Source: Holothuria scabra
Lineage: Eukaryota > Echinodermata > Holothuroidea > Aspidochirotida > Holothuriidae
DNA: 64,000 bases
Reading direction: 5' to 3'
Assembly: GCA_037179385.1 (NCBI GenBank)
Contig: CM074187.1
Coordinates: forward strand, 10,975,450 to 11,039,449
Both the position numbers and the translations under genes were made by a program. Positions 12,137-23,720 of the stretch are shown here, in pieces. How positions within the stretch are numbered: position 1 is the first letter of the stretch; each line of letters starts with the position of its first letter. The notes beneath the pieces were generated by a model. It saw only the letters and a list, made by a program, of their open reading frames with translations. It did not search any database and had not been told where the DNA came from.

Positions 12137-12795
12137 TTCATGAAGTTTTGAACTTTAATACGCTATGGAGTGTTGATAACTAACCACCAACCTTTTGATT
12201 CGCAGAACATGTTAGCCTAAATTATTTTAGTATGTAGTCGCAAGTATAGAATGTGAAATATTTAATGATCGAGAGTTTGCAGTTCGAATATTCAGTAATT
12301 GCTAATATGAGAGAGAGCTTGATAGAAGTTGCATCTGGTTGAATTCTTTAGGGGACGTATCTTCTTTCACAGGGCACAACTGCTTTGGGGATTCGAGGAT
12401 AACAGTTTGGTACGTGTCGCCGGACTGCTCTTTGCCAAAGAGTCGAAGAACGCTAAAACGTTTCGATCTTAAAAACAGCTCTGCTTCGAGGTATACGTGT
12501 AATATTCTTGACGGTGTAGTGGATGAGTGTCCTGTGTCTAACACAAACGACCCGAGTTTGAACACGTTGTAAAGACTTCTTTCATTTTAATTTTTCGGTC
12601 GGAATCAAAACTACTTCGGCTATCTAATTTAGTCTTGACAAAATATATATCTTGTAGAGTGGGTAACATTTTAAAACTGGAGAATAATTGCCGGAAAAGA
12701 CCCAATTGATGATAAATTTCATTAATTATTCCAACTAAGTTTATTTCCGCCCCCTCGCCTCAACAACTGAATTTCTTGTTTAGTGCACCTCTTAA
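12137..12795. other. Spacer between two family B MITEs
   Basis: No gene. It includes hairpin motif copy 3. A frame open on both strands at 12302-12572 shows no family resemblance and is left out. Confidence 0.45.
12426..12450 (+). repeat. Short conserved hairpin motif, copy 3
   Basis: tgctctttgccaaagagtcg, with CTCTTTG/CAAAGAG palindromic arms around CC. Matches copies 1 and 2 in order and spacing. Confidence 0.45.
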
Positions 12796-13369
12796 AGGCA
12801 TATTCTGGAGACAAAATTGGTTAACTTCAAAATAAGCAGAAAAACTTTCTCTTTCAGAAGGTGAAAACAGCATCTCGATAGCTTGTAGCATTCAGAAGAT
12901 ACAAATTTTTAAAGTAATGCAAATTTTTCTTTGGATTTGATGCATCATGGGAAATCTGTGATGTCATCGTGGCACAATAATTTAACATTGCATTCAATTT
13001 ATTTATAATTTTGATGCCACTGCAGGCAATATTAAGCAATTTTGTTGGTTGAACTCTATGTATGGTGAAGAGTAATGCTAGATCTGCAGGAAAAGATATT
13101 CAAACATTCCAACAGTATCAAATTTCAAGGCCAAAGGGGACCTTCAATTATAAAGAAAAACAAAAGGAATTTGAAGCAATGTGCCCACATTACATAACTT
13201 TTTGTGGCTTTGTTGAAAAGCAGAGTTATTTTTTAACAAAAATAACCAATCTTTAAAGTGAGATATCTTGAGTTAGGAAAATGGCATTGTGATAGGGTTT
13301 GAAGGACATGGTGTGGAATATTTTTGTTTTTCTTACAAGACAGATCTGAAAAGCCACCAGAACATGCCT
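12796..13369. mobile_element. TTAA MITE, family B, copy 2 (intact ends)
   Basis: TTAA at 12792-12795 and 13370-13373. Ends are AGGCATATTCTGGAGAC and, reverse-complemented from the right, AGGCATGTTCTGGTGGC. 574 bp, non-coding, same orientation as copy 1. A family fragment is also seen near 24815-24895. Confidence 0.85.
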
Positions 13370-14756
13370 TTAAAGAACGCAACAGATGGTTAATAGATGA
13401 ATCCGAATACCCCAAAAAATCAAGTGACATAGCCCTGATGGTCTGAATTATCCGACAGGCTGGGGGCATCAGCTGTAACCTTTCAAGTTCTTTGATGCAC
13501 TGTCTCGTGGACGATTGTACACCAAAATAGTTATTGATTCCCTTGGTTTTACTGAATATGAGGTTTTAGAACTGTACAGGCAATAAAGTTGAGACGATTA
13601 AGGTTGACGGACCCCATTACTTAATGACAGCTTTCACTAGCTGATTTGATGCCTCTATACCACATACACAAATATTAGTTTAATTGCTGTTGGTTTACTA
13701 CTGTGCCAGATTAATCATACTTGTGCTATTTCTTGATTTTGTTTTTGTTTGTCAATCACAGAATACATACAGCATCTAGAACTGAGCTACCAAATATCAG
13801 AATATGTTCTGCGAAAGCGGTATAGATAGCATGACCATGCTACGACGTACCTTTCCATAATTAATTATTACATTGCCCGTGCCTAAGCAACCACAACACC
13901 GCGTCACAAGCGAGATCCTTGACAAACAATTAGAGAAAAAATATAGCTCAAAGCAAAATGAGGTTTGTAGTAAATTTACAACTTCTTTAATCGAACAATA
14001 TAAACAAACAATGATTTAGAACATTTGATCAACAAGTAAAGACAGGACATATGAAAGGTATATGTCACGTGACAAATATTTTTTGAGGTCCCTTAGCATT
14101 GAACGAAATGGATGGTTGAGATTGTCTTCATGTGAAGAAAGTATCCACCAAATGCTCTTCTATAATCTACCCTTAACGTTAAAGTGCTTTAACATGACGT
14201 CATAATTGGTAAACCACGCCCACTTCCGGGCAAATGATCATCAGTGTTTAAGTGCAACAGTCACACGTGTGCCAGTCAGCTGCTTCTCAGCTAGCTACAC
14301 AAAAAGCGTACTGACTAGATTTTCCCCGTCAAAAGGGGCTGGGCTTGTGACGTCAATTAAAGCACTCTGTAGGTTGGACTTCGGTGATGTATCTTGTGAT
14401 AAAGGGGAAAATAAAGTTAAAAACAAAAGAGGTTCATTTAATAGTTGATATCTTAGAAAAAGGATCAATACGTTTTATCTACATGTATGGTTGTTTATTT
14501 TCAATGATAAAGTGGTTTCAATTATACTAACATTGAAGACATATGTGACGTAATAGTCCCCCTCCCTGGCAACGAAACAAGACAACTATCAAAGAGTAAT
14601 AATATGTAAAAAATCTAGCACAATATAACAGGTTAAAATCTAATATCGCTTTAAGAAATTCATTATGACGGAACATTTCATAATTCGTCGATGAGTTTTT
14701 TTTCTCCAAGTGGCTAAGGGAATCCCATTTAGAGTTAAGATATCACTTGCGTTTAA
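13370..14756. other. Gene-free stretch with clustered CRE and E-box sites
   Basis: No exon recognised. It holds GTCACGTGAC (14064-14073), TGACGTCA (14195-14202), CACACGTGTG (centred 14266) and TGACGTCA (14348-14355) within 300 bp, making it a candidate regulatory module. Confidence 0.5.
14064..14355. promoter_or_regulatory. Candidate regulatory cluster: two CREs and two E-boxes
   Basis: Exact sites are listed in the preceding gene-free stretch. It lies about 6.5 kb beyond the Hox stop codon, on the 3' side. Binding and activity are not shown by sequence alone. Confidence 0.4.
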
Positions 14757-15035
14757 AGGGCAAGAGCAGTCGCCAGGAAATAACTCTGAAACAGCAGCTA
14801 AATCTCTCAAGTTTCTCCTTCTAAATTATCTTTCATAACTTTTCATGAATAATTCAGGCATCTTTCATAACATTTTATTAATAATTCAGTTTGACAAATC
14901 CAAGGTAAAAAAGCGGTTATTCCTTGTTATTTTTACAACTGAGGAGAAAAAAATAATGTCAGACGATTTTCAAAAGCTAACCATGAAACAAGACAGTCTA
15001 CTAAACTCAATTAAGTCAGAGTGACTGCATTTCCC
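14757..15035. mobile_element. TTAA-flanked MITE, GCAGTC family, copy 2
   Basis: TTAA at 14753-14756. The left end AGGGCAAGAGCAGTCGCC is inverted by GTGACTGCATTTCCCT on the right, where TTAA has decayed to TTCAA. 279 bp; related to 1455-1705. Confidence 0.7.
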
Positions 15036-18000
15036 TTCAAATTACAAAAATTTGCAAATAAAAACTAGTTCTGATGCCTTGTTAGAGATGTAGAGGAAAG
15101 TTTTGAAGACAATGCTGACCCTACCCTTGCGCCTTCAACTTAATGACCCACGGTTACTGATTATTGTGGTGATATGACCATCCCGGAATGCTGCGCTTGG
15201 TAGAGGACCCCTTCAAACTGATTTGAATAGCTTCACTGTCACATTGACAATTGTTCAATTTAGTGGATCACTCACCTACGATTGTAAAAATGCTACTCCA
15301 TCACTAACCGTATTCCCTGCTAGGGACGTTTCCCCACAGGCCCGTCTACTTCTACAGCTGTTGGTAAATCCTTCAGTAAGGAACTTGCTTGAAGTCTTGT
15401 ATTTCGTACCCAATTCAAAAAACAAAAAAATCAAAAAAAAATCAAAAATAAGGCTGTATGATAGCCTTTTTGTAAGGAATAAGTTTCCCACGGATAGGAA
15501 TTCAGTAGTTTGTTGCTCGAGAACAATTTGTTCACCCAAACTTTCAACATTTCAAATGATGCAACGTAAATGACTTCTTGGGCATAGATTTTTGAAGATA
15601 TGTAGCCATTATTGTGGTTTATGATAAAGACTGAATTGTTGGATAGTGTCTGAGCCATTTTCTTTGCACTGTTTGTTGGAGCATTTTAAACACAATATTC
15701 CCCTTTAAAGGTATTTTGGATTCAATAGATATGAATGTAACACAATTCTGACTTGATATTTTATCCTTAGACTCTTGATTCGGTTTTCAAATTCTGTACT
15801 TGTGATCATAACATTTAAGTGACGAACTTAGCACAACTGTGTAACAACTTAATGGATCTCTACAGAGATCTTTCACGTGACGTCATTGCAGCTCGCTGGA
15901 CGGCAAAAAACTACACCATTAGTTATACATGTAGTACATAGTCATGCATGCGGATAACGTCATTTCATGAACCTCTCTACTTACGATGTCTTAAACATTT
16001 AGAAATGTCATTTTTACGATACCATTAAACCAATACCTCGTTACGGAATAGCCCCACCGTCATACATCTTTGCACGTGACTCTATACTCTAGCAGACTCT
16101 ACAAGAGCCGGATAATACACGCATAGGGTTACAACTTTAATCCTTCTTTATGGATATAGTTTGAATAAAATGACATAATTGCCGCTGGATGAAGTAGGTC
16201 GCTCTTATGAGACTTGGCTAATCAAGTCGACTGACAATTAGCAAACACATACTTTCCAAAAATCGATTAATTAAACTCATCATCATCCATTATATTTTGA
16301 AAATAAGAACAGATATATTCTGTTTTTCTTTGGTTAACTGGAAACTTTATTTAATTGGAGTATATCTTTTACCTTACCAAAGTTCAACTGCTTTTAAAAT
16401 GGCAAGAAAGGAAACACCAACTGCTTTGAATTGAAAAATGTTGGTGCAGACGAGCCAGCTATATCTGGTGATACAATGTCTAATCATACTGAAACGTATT
16501 GTTTCTTTCCCTAAAATAACTTAATGAACAGCAGCTCCAAACCAATGTAACGACAGCGCCCTCTATTAGAAATGGGTGATTGCTCATGTAACGGTGTAAT
16601 AAATTAAGTCTACCGGGAAGTTGATCAAGTCACGTTCACGTAGGCATAAAAACAGACCAATGCCTTGTCGTTGTTACTTTCTTTTGTTACTTGATGTGAC
16701 TTATATGAGCCTATCCGGTCGCAAAATGATATTAAATGTTGCCTGTAATTAATACTCCAGAAAGTCATCTAGTCCAGCATAAAACTTCCAACATATTGGT
16801 TTCGATTTACTGTTCAGTTAGAAACCATAAATTAATAGTTTAGACCTACTTTCAGTCTATTCAAAGACTGCGTTTGTGTAGGTCTTCTATCTTCCTATAA
16901 CTAAACATTTTAGTAACTCCACTTAAAGGGGAACAGTTGAAAATTCATACTAAAACTGATCATCCCTGTATTGATTGACTGGACTAAACTTTGCCCGATA
17001 CCACCTATTTAATAATACAGCTACTGTGCTTTAACAGTATTAACAGATCCTCTCATTGCTTTAGTAGCTGCAAATTAATATGAACCACATTTTATGACGT
17101 AAAACGGATCATAGGCGTTAAACGTCGGTAACACTCAGAGTGGGCGTTTGTCATCTATTAGTACGGGACTCTATTTTCTTCTTAAAGCTTCATTTTACTG
17201 TGACGTTTCTATGAAGAAACACTATTTACAACCAAGGAATGTTTGGTTTCATGTGTTCTTTATGTGTCAATATTATAACCTTACACCGTTTAACAATGCA
17301 GAGTAAGGGCGAGTGGTCTGAAGTGTTTCATGTCATTGTAATTCCTATCAACGATGCATCTGTGTTGCAGTCGTGTTGCGTACACGTACAGCAATAATAA
17401 GTGTTAACACTTTCGCGGTAGAATTGGACGGTGTGTTTTATAGGTAGTGAGCATCCCTCATCCCTCTCTGGATTATGGAAGTAAGTCTTACCAAACGCCA
17501 AAGAACGCATTGTAGAAATGTGGAAGCTTAAAAATCCTAACAAATCTGTTACCGTGTGACGAAGTACGTAATTGAATGGATCAAGGCCCTCCTAGACTTT
17601 CCCTCTATATTCTCCTCAGTATGATAATTAGGTTCCTCTATAAGCATCACACAACCACCAAGGATGACGAGGGACATGACTGATTGTTTACAAACTACTT
17701 GCTTAATCAACATTAAATTTCTGGATAGTGATTCTTAATCGCTTAATTAAGTCCCCTCAAAACCTTACCTGGCCCATACTGGGTGTTCAGTAAGTATTTA
17801 TTCAGTGGCGAGGATTACCCAGTAAAGAAAGGAAGAAGTTTCTTCTCTAATGGTCAACCGCCATTTTAGACAGAGGGAGAACTGATCAAGCAGTAGAATG
17901 ACCACCACTTTATTGAAATCTTGACTTGATAAAAATCGGGGTCCATTGTTGTTTCTTGCGTGATAATCTTTGTAGTTGGTGTCGCAAACCACCTGCTGCT

Positions 18001-20658
18001 ATGCCAATGAAAAATCCGAAGAGCTGTACAGTATCGAGGTGCACATATAGTAGTAAAGATTTGTATGAAAATGTGGGGGAAGGGGATCTATGGACTATCC
18101 ACTCAATAGTTACTTTGTAGTAAAATAATCTTCAATAGAATCATTTAAAAAAAAATCGGTCGGTAGGGAGAGAATATTATCCCCTGTGCACCGAGGATCA
18201 CCACCTGTACGTGAACGCGGGGTCTTAGATCGCTTAAACCAGAGCTTGTGTAAAAGTTACTCATTTCTGGGGTACACTTTTCTATATGATGTGTATCAAG
18301 TTATAAAAAGTAGATACTATAAGATTTTAAATTCTTGAAGTTCATTTTTTTTTAATCAGAGGTTTTAAATCCCTATATTTTTTACCTGCCCCAGACCCCC
18401 TTGACAATATTTTTCTACTAAAGACATTAACTATTAGGTCTATTTTATTTGTATGAAATGTGACACTTCGACTCTGTTTACTTTGCTCAAAAGTAAAGTC
18501 ATCTATCGGTCTGTATAGTTCTATCTGATATACACAAGAAATTAACCAATCAAAGTAGCCTGTGTTCATTAATTACGTGTTGTTTGAAGATTATCCTGCT
18601 TGATGGCATTCAAAGTAAAATGTGCATAATCTTAAAGTACATTTTTTCTTGAGTTTTGTTGCAAGAAAAAGATGAAATATTTGACAATCCTTAGCATTTT
18701 ACTTTCACATACATATTCCGCCAAGTGAGAGCCGTTTTAAATAAAAACATTGCCGTAAAATTAATGATTTCATGTAGCTGTAACCACTTGGATGTTATCC
18801 GACATCACGATTTATCATTTTTGAAATTATGGCATTGATACAATCGGCAAGTCCCAAGCTCGATATTCAAAAAATGTAAATATTAAAATAATATGTTTGC
18901 AGCCCCACACGTTTAATCTATAATAATGGGAACATGATCAAACTATTGTATTATTGTTGTAGGGGATTGACTCAGTCAATTGCCTAAATCTATCAAAGGA
19001 TTTAACTATGAAAGTGTAGTTTGCATTTGCCCCCTTGTGATCGATTCATTTGTGATGATTTTTATTTAAAACTGATTTTTTTCATCAGTTTTAAATATTG
19101 AAAATGCTAAAAGCAAAATATGTTGTTTGTTTGATTGTTATTCAATCTCATGTGCTGCTTTCAACGGTTTAAGTCCTCTACATTTGAACATTTGAAGAAA
19201 ACATTTTGTGAAGGCTATTCATACTGTAAAGTTGCAAGCATTATTTGAAAGCGGAAGTTTCTTAAACAAAGCTGTAGGGGACATAGGTTGGATGGGGGCA
19301 GAGCTCCGTATGAATTTCATATGATCAAACTGACTGCAATTTGGGGTATTTCGGAAAGCTTATATACTATCACAGAGTCAAAGACTGATACAAGGGTTGA
19401 AAATAGTTTGTAGGTGTAGGTGTTTTAAATAGATGTATATTGCGCAAGCTCATAAAGATAAATTTAAGATTGTTACAGATATCAAGATAATGACTCTCGT
19501 TTTTGCATCCGCTACGTATTGTCTTTGTATCAAAACGGTTAAGATGATATACTTTGCGTCTAGGATATTGTATTTTATTGAAAATTTGTATTGAAAACTT
19601 GGATGCGATGATTAGACTTCTAATTGTGATACTGACAACCAGGTATGGTAAGAAAGAAATTATATACTGATCAGGTGACTTTTTGGTTTAACCTAGTCGT
19701 ACCTAGACAAAATATCTAGTTAGCACAGGTCAAATAGTAGCCTACGTAGAGCGCTACTGTCATTTAGCACGTGGTGTAATTACGATTTGAATATCTCAGG
19801 GGGCAGTTAAGACCCTGCGCTCCGCAGGTTACGGCCCCGCTTGCCTCAAATTATGACACATGTCGTTCTTCCAAAAGACGCGACTGAACTATTTTGCAAA
19901 GATATCCCGCCACCCAGATCCCGGAAAACATTACAAAAATATTTTAATAGGAAAAGATTGGCTATATTTTCTTAGTTTTACGTTAGAGACAATAGCTGTC
20001 ATGATGGTGATTGCAATCATAATTTGACAACGCGATTCCGTCAGTTATACATTTATGTATTTCTAATATCTTGGAGAATTGGGGATTCACCTCGGTGTCA
20101 TACCTTAAATGTAAAGGTTTTTAAAGGTCAACAAGAACTGAGGTATGGACGCTTCATGCTAATTGACCCAGTACTATTTTACCCACACGAAAGACATTGC
20201 CACTGATACCAGGGTTTTACAAAGAACAGTACAATCAATAGTAGTAATGTTTTAGTAAATGTCTCAATTTCTCTGTTCTTGATATACATGAGAATGTTTT
20301 ATTGAAACGATGAACGAATCATAACCTTTTGATTATCTTGAACAGCAACGCCAACTCAGAAAAACATCACCGAACAGAAATCTCACAGAAGAAACAAGCA
20401 AGTTATTCTGTCCCAAACAAGGTTTTTCCATTTAACATTTCTGTTTGTCTCCCTCAGATCCGTTTGCAAGTTGTGCTTTCCTTTCAAATGGCTTGCTAAA
20501 TATAGTTCTCTTATTTTTCACGTTTGGCAGGTTTGTATTTGATCTCAAGTGTCAATTTCTGTTCCGTCTTGCTCAAGAAAGGAGAAAGCAAGAACACAAG
20601 ACTTTCACCTTTGACCCTAAAAGACAGAGGAACAGACAGTTTGGGAGAACTTAACAAT
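15036..20658. other. Gene-free stretch 3' of the Hox gene
   Basis: No supported exon, tRNA or sizeable repeat. Seen in it: an A-rich run at 15420-15450, the overlapping CACGTGACGTCA at 15874-15885, CACGTG at 16073-16078 and a short GC hairpin near 19815-19830. Open frames are short and without motifs. Confidence 0.5.
15874..15885. promoter_or_regulatory. Overlapping E-box and CRE (CACGTGACGTCA)
   Basis: A perfect CACGTG shares its last two bases with a perfect TGACGTCA. Either bZIP or bHLH factors could bind, likely competitively. Confidence 0.4.
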
Positions 20659-20872
20659 TTTATTCACCGACGAAACATCTCGAACAGCAGGTAACACGTA
20701 CGTACCAAACCCTTGTAAGGGGCTGACGAACCGAAAACAGTTCTTTCCACTAAAAGATGTCGTTATGAGCAGCGCAGTGACGTCAAGACACGTGGCGAAA
20801 TTCTATTGGACAGATGTTCAACAACGACATCATCACCGTTCACGTTCATAAGCTAAAGGGTGGTTAACGGGT
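20659..20872 (-). other. Probable 3' UTR of the Hox gene with AATAAA signal
   Basis: After the TGA, the first good AATAAA on the minus strand is at 20664-20659, giving a short 3' UTR of about 210 nt. The interval has no long frame. It contains a CRE octamer (20778-20785) and a CACGTG (20789-20794). A longer UTR using a more distal signal cannot be excluded. Confidence 0.5.
20778..20794. promoter_or_regulatory. CRE and E-box in the Hox 3' UTR region
   Basis: TGACGTCA at 20778-20785 is followed 3 bp later by CACGTG at 20789-20794, inside the presumed 3' UTR and about 90 bp past the stop codon. Confidence 0.4.
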
Positions 20873-21207
20873 TCACCGTATGGTCTCTTCCCGTTCTTTT
20901 ATCTCATGGTCGTCCCCAGAAGAAGAAGATGCAGGTCCCTTTTTGCTGCTGCTGTTGGCTTTCTGCCTCTCCCTTTCATCCAATTTCTTTTGTTTCATCC
21001 TTCTGTTTTGAAACCATATTTTCACTTGCCTTTCAGACAGACTAAGGGACTGCGATAAGCGGGCTCGTCGATCCCGAGTCAAGTACTGTTGGGCTTTGAA
21101 TTCTTTTTCAAGTTCAAAAATTTGAAGTTTGGAATATGGTCTCCGTTTTGTCCGTCGCGGAAACGCTGCCAAAGTAAACATCCACCCGGGAGCGTGGGGA
21201 TCTGTTC
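20873..21207 (-). CDS. Terminal exon of a posterior-type Hox gene (Hox11/13-like homeodomain protein), partial
   Basis: This is a DNA-binding transcription factor of the ANTP class, acting in the nucleus to pattern posterior structures (family knowledge). The exon opens at a clear acceptor: a pyrimidine tract, then tgcgtcag, then GA, which completes a codon begun in an upstream exon. It reads 110 residues to a TGA at 20873-20875. About 16 residues ([16 protein letters not shown]) precede a full 60-residue homeodomain. The homeodomain has Tyr8, Leu16, Phe20, helix 3 residues [13 protein letters not shown] with Trp48, Gln50 and Asn51, and ends KQKKLD. A Ser/Lys-rich then acidic tail of about 34 residues follows. 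[22 protein letters not shown] and [15 protein letters not shown] resemble Hox9-13 proteins. KAQQ in the helix 1-2 loop and Gln56 are less usual. An ATG at 21181 lies inside the exon and need not be the start. Which Hox11/13 paralogue this is cannot be told from sequence alone, and exon 1 was not found. Confidence 0.93.
20978..21157 (-). other. Homeobox (60 codons) within the Hox exon
   Basis: Counting back from Tyr8 of RRPYSK gives Arg1 at 21157-21155, and counting forward gives Asp60 ending at 20978. The three-helix length is intact with no indel or stop. Gln50 and Asn51 are the canonical base-contact residues of ANTP-class homeodomains. LTRDRR at positions 26-31 matches the Hox9/Hox11-13 pattern rather than Cdx or ParaHox. 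Confidence 0.93.
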
Positions 21208-21240
21208 CTGACGCAAATTCGGAGAGAAAAAGAAAAAGAG
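21208..21240 (-). other. Splice acceptor region of the Hox intron
   Basis: On the minus strand a pyrimidine-rich run (ctctttttctttttctctcc) is followed by gaatttgcgtcag and then the exon. The AG lies directly before the open homeobox frame and gives a phase-1 junction, with two bases of the split codon in this exon. An intron just upstream of the homeobox is the usual Hox gene structure. The matching donor was not identified. Confidence 0.8.
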
Positions 21241-21273
21241 AAATGCATATGAAATATATAAAACGGCATTAAG

Positions 21274-21281
21274 TGACGTCA
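21274..21281. promoter_or_regulatory. CRE octamer in the Hox intron
   Basis: Exact TGACGTCA about 67 bp upstream of the homeobox exon. With the copy at 20778 it brackets the exon. Confidence 0.35.
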
Positions 21282-22500
21282 TCTGGTCAAGTTGAATTTT
21301 AGCATGGTAGAGGTCACCGATTATCCAATCGTTTCCTGGTCCTCATCGAGAAACGAAAATTTGCAGTTTCAAAATTCCTACGTAAATTCATAATCCCCTT
21401 GCTTAAATTTAATCAGGATTTCGGTAATATTTACACAAGTCATGGTTGAATAACTCGTGTCTTTCTAACCTTGCTGAATTTAACTAAGGCGATTAAAGAT
21501 GTAAAGCCTTAGAAAGTAGTTGATGAATATTTCAGTTTAATAACAAACTTTTCTTTATATTCTTTCTTCATATTTGCAGTGACTATTGAAAAAAGTTATG
21601 GATAAAAGACTGGAAATGTTTAAGGTATTTCATAAGGTGATTTATAAATACTATAAATGTATAACACACTGGTAAATAACTAAATCTTTACAATACTTTC
21701 TCAAAGTTCCTCAAATATTTCTAGTTAATGTTTTGTAAGGTTCATCAGATATCGGTCAATTATTTCTTGACATATAACGCAACAATGTAGAGGACCAAAT
21801 CTAGTCAAACAGACAAAAATTGCAAAATGGAGAATGAGAAAATATCAAAGCTAAATAAAAAGGACAAACACATTTGTTGCATATTGATAAAAATTAGTCT
21901 GAAACGAAATGTAAATTACTCAGTCTGTGATTATTTCGATAAAACAACAACAAAAAATTCATTCAGTCTTGGAATATCTATCAACTTCCATCATTTGGCT
22001 ATTATTTTTCAAAACTTTGATGATATGATAGTAAAACAAACCTTTCAAAACATTTCAAGGGAAGAATCATTAGAATTTGCATTCAATTTCTTTATATTTT
22101 AATAGATTTCAAACAGAAATGTACGAAATATTTAAAGAATATTTCATAAGGTTAGTAAAAAAATCGATATTTTCCACCTGTCGGTCTGTAGAATTTCAAA
22201 AGAATTTCTTCAGAGCTTTAGAAAATTTGTGAAGAATCTCCCCACAATTCTAAAACGTTCATATAAGGTTTAGCCTGCGTAGCGCCTCTTTGGCTGCAGC
22301 CCCCTTTGGACTGCCGCCCTGCAGATGATTTTTTCGAAGCGATGAGTGGGACGAAAGAATTTGTCCGCCCTGCGGGCTAATAAAGGTTAAGATTTTCTAA
22401 AGAATTTAAAACGAATGCATCCATGGAATTTTCGGATAGTTTGCAAAGTTTTTAGGGCATCCATGGAATTTTCGACTTAACCAGTTAAGTGAGAAGTTTT
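21282..22500 (-). other. Proximal part of presumed Hox intron
   Basis: AT-rich with no coding sequence recognised. A GC-richer patch with small palindromes lies at about 22270-22380 (gcctgcgtagcgcc, ccgccctgcag, ccgccctgcggg). An open frame at 21827-22102 is AT-driven and has no motif. Confidence 0.45.
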
Positions 22501-23240
22501 AGAAAACTACAGTTTAGATGGTTCAGAAAAGTAATGACAAAATTCTTCAGAATTTCTGAAAATAAAACTTAGGAATTTCGATTAAAGATTAAAGACGCAC
22601 TCTACCTGACAATTGAAGAAAAAAGTGTTCATACCAGCCCGTGGCTTCATTGTAACATGTACTGCATATATGAAGTAAATACTATTGGAAGTCATAAATG
22701 GCTGGTCACATTGGCCCTGCATCCTATGGGGAAACACAACAACTTTACAAATCATCCTATCAAAGGGACTTTCATTTTGGCCCTGTGTCTACAAAGAAGC
22801 CAGTGAGCTACAACCAGTGGTGGAGCTACCATATAGTCAGAGGGGGCGCTCGCCCCCCTTGACGGACTCAAATTGCCTGTCAGTGCCCTTTTTTATTCTT
22901 TTTTACCGTATTGAAGCATATGTATCTTCCTACATAAAAAGCGCCCCTACAGCCTACTTTTTGCCCACTCTGACTAAAATTCCTGCCCTTCAAATTTTGA
23001 GGCGCCCTTATAGGCCATTCTTTCCCCCTCTGACTGAATTCCCTTCCTCCGCCACTGGCTACAACTGGAAAATGCCGTGGCCGGCTCGACTTGAACCAAG
23101 TGGTTGAAAAACTGGACCGTAAAACTTCCAACCAAATGTTTCTACAGCGTAAGTTGTACGTTTTAACTAAAGTAAAAGTAACTAGTTTTTCCCAGCAGAG
23201 TGTTGTGTGATATTATAGATGGAGCTGTTTGACTTGGTAT
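22501..23240. repeat. Tandem duplication, copy 1 (carries a MITE)
   Basis: Starts agaaaactacagtttagatg and ends gagctgtttgacttggtat. The next base begins the second copy with the same sequence. Copy 1 is 740 bp because it contains the 243-bp element at 22815-23057 plus its 8-bp duplication. The remaining differences from copy 2 are scattered substitutions and a few short indels. Confidence 0.9.
22815..23057. mobile_element. hAT-like MITE inserted in SINE-related sequence
   Basis: Ends are CAGTGGTGGAGC and GCCTCCGCCACTG-type inverted repeats (right end CCTCCGCCACTG). Perfect 8-bp duplications GCTACAAC at 22807-22814 and 23058-23065. The tandem partner at 23241-23720 has a single GCTACAAC, the empty site. 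The open frames covering it on both strands are not genes. A relative lies reversed at 44957-45109. Confidence 0.92.
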
Positions 23241-23720
23241 AGAAAACTACAGTTTAGATGGTTCAGAAAAGTAATGACAAGATTCTTCAAAATTTCTGAA
23301 AATAAAACTAAGGAATTTCGATTAAAGATTTAAGACGCACTCTACCTGACAATTGAAGAAAAAAAAGTGTTCATACCAGCCCGTGGCTTCAGTGTAACAT
23401 GTACTGCATATATGTAGTATAACTACTATTGGAAGTCATAAATGGCTGGTCACATTGGCCCTGCATCCTCTGGGGGTAAACAACAACTTTACAAATCATT
23501 CTATCAAAGGGACTTTCATTTTGGCCCTGTGTCTACAAAGAAGCCAGTGAGCTACAACTGGAAAAAGGTCGTGGCCGGCTCGACTTGAACCAAGTGGTTG
23601 AAAAACTGGACCGTAAAACTTCCAACCAAATGTTTCTACAGCGTAAGTTGTACGTTAGTAACAAGTTTTTCCCAGCAGAGTGTAATGTGATATTATAGAT
23701 GGAGCTGTTTGACTTGGTAT
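23241..23720. repeat. Tandem duplication, copy 2 (empty MITE site)
   Basis: 480 bp matching copy 1 closely except for the missing MITE and small indels. Both copies include the SINE 3' body (gccagtgagctacaactgg ... ggccggctcgacttgaacc) at about 23545-23625. Confidence 0.9.

Noticed and set aside
22685..23131. Long frames on both strands
   Set aside because: They run through the SINE body and the inserted MITE.
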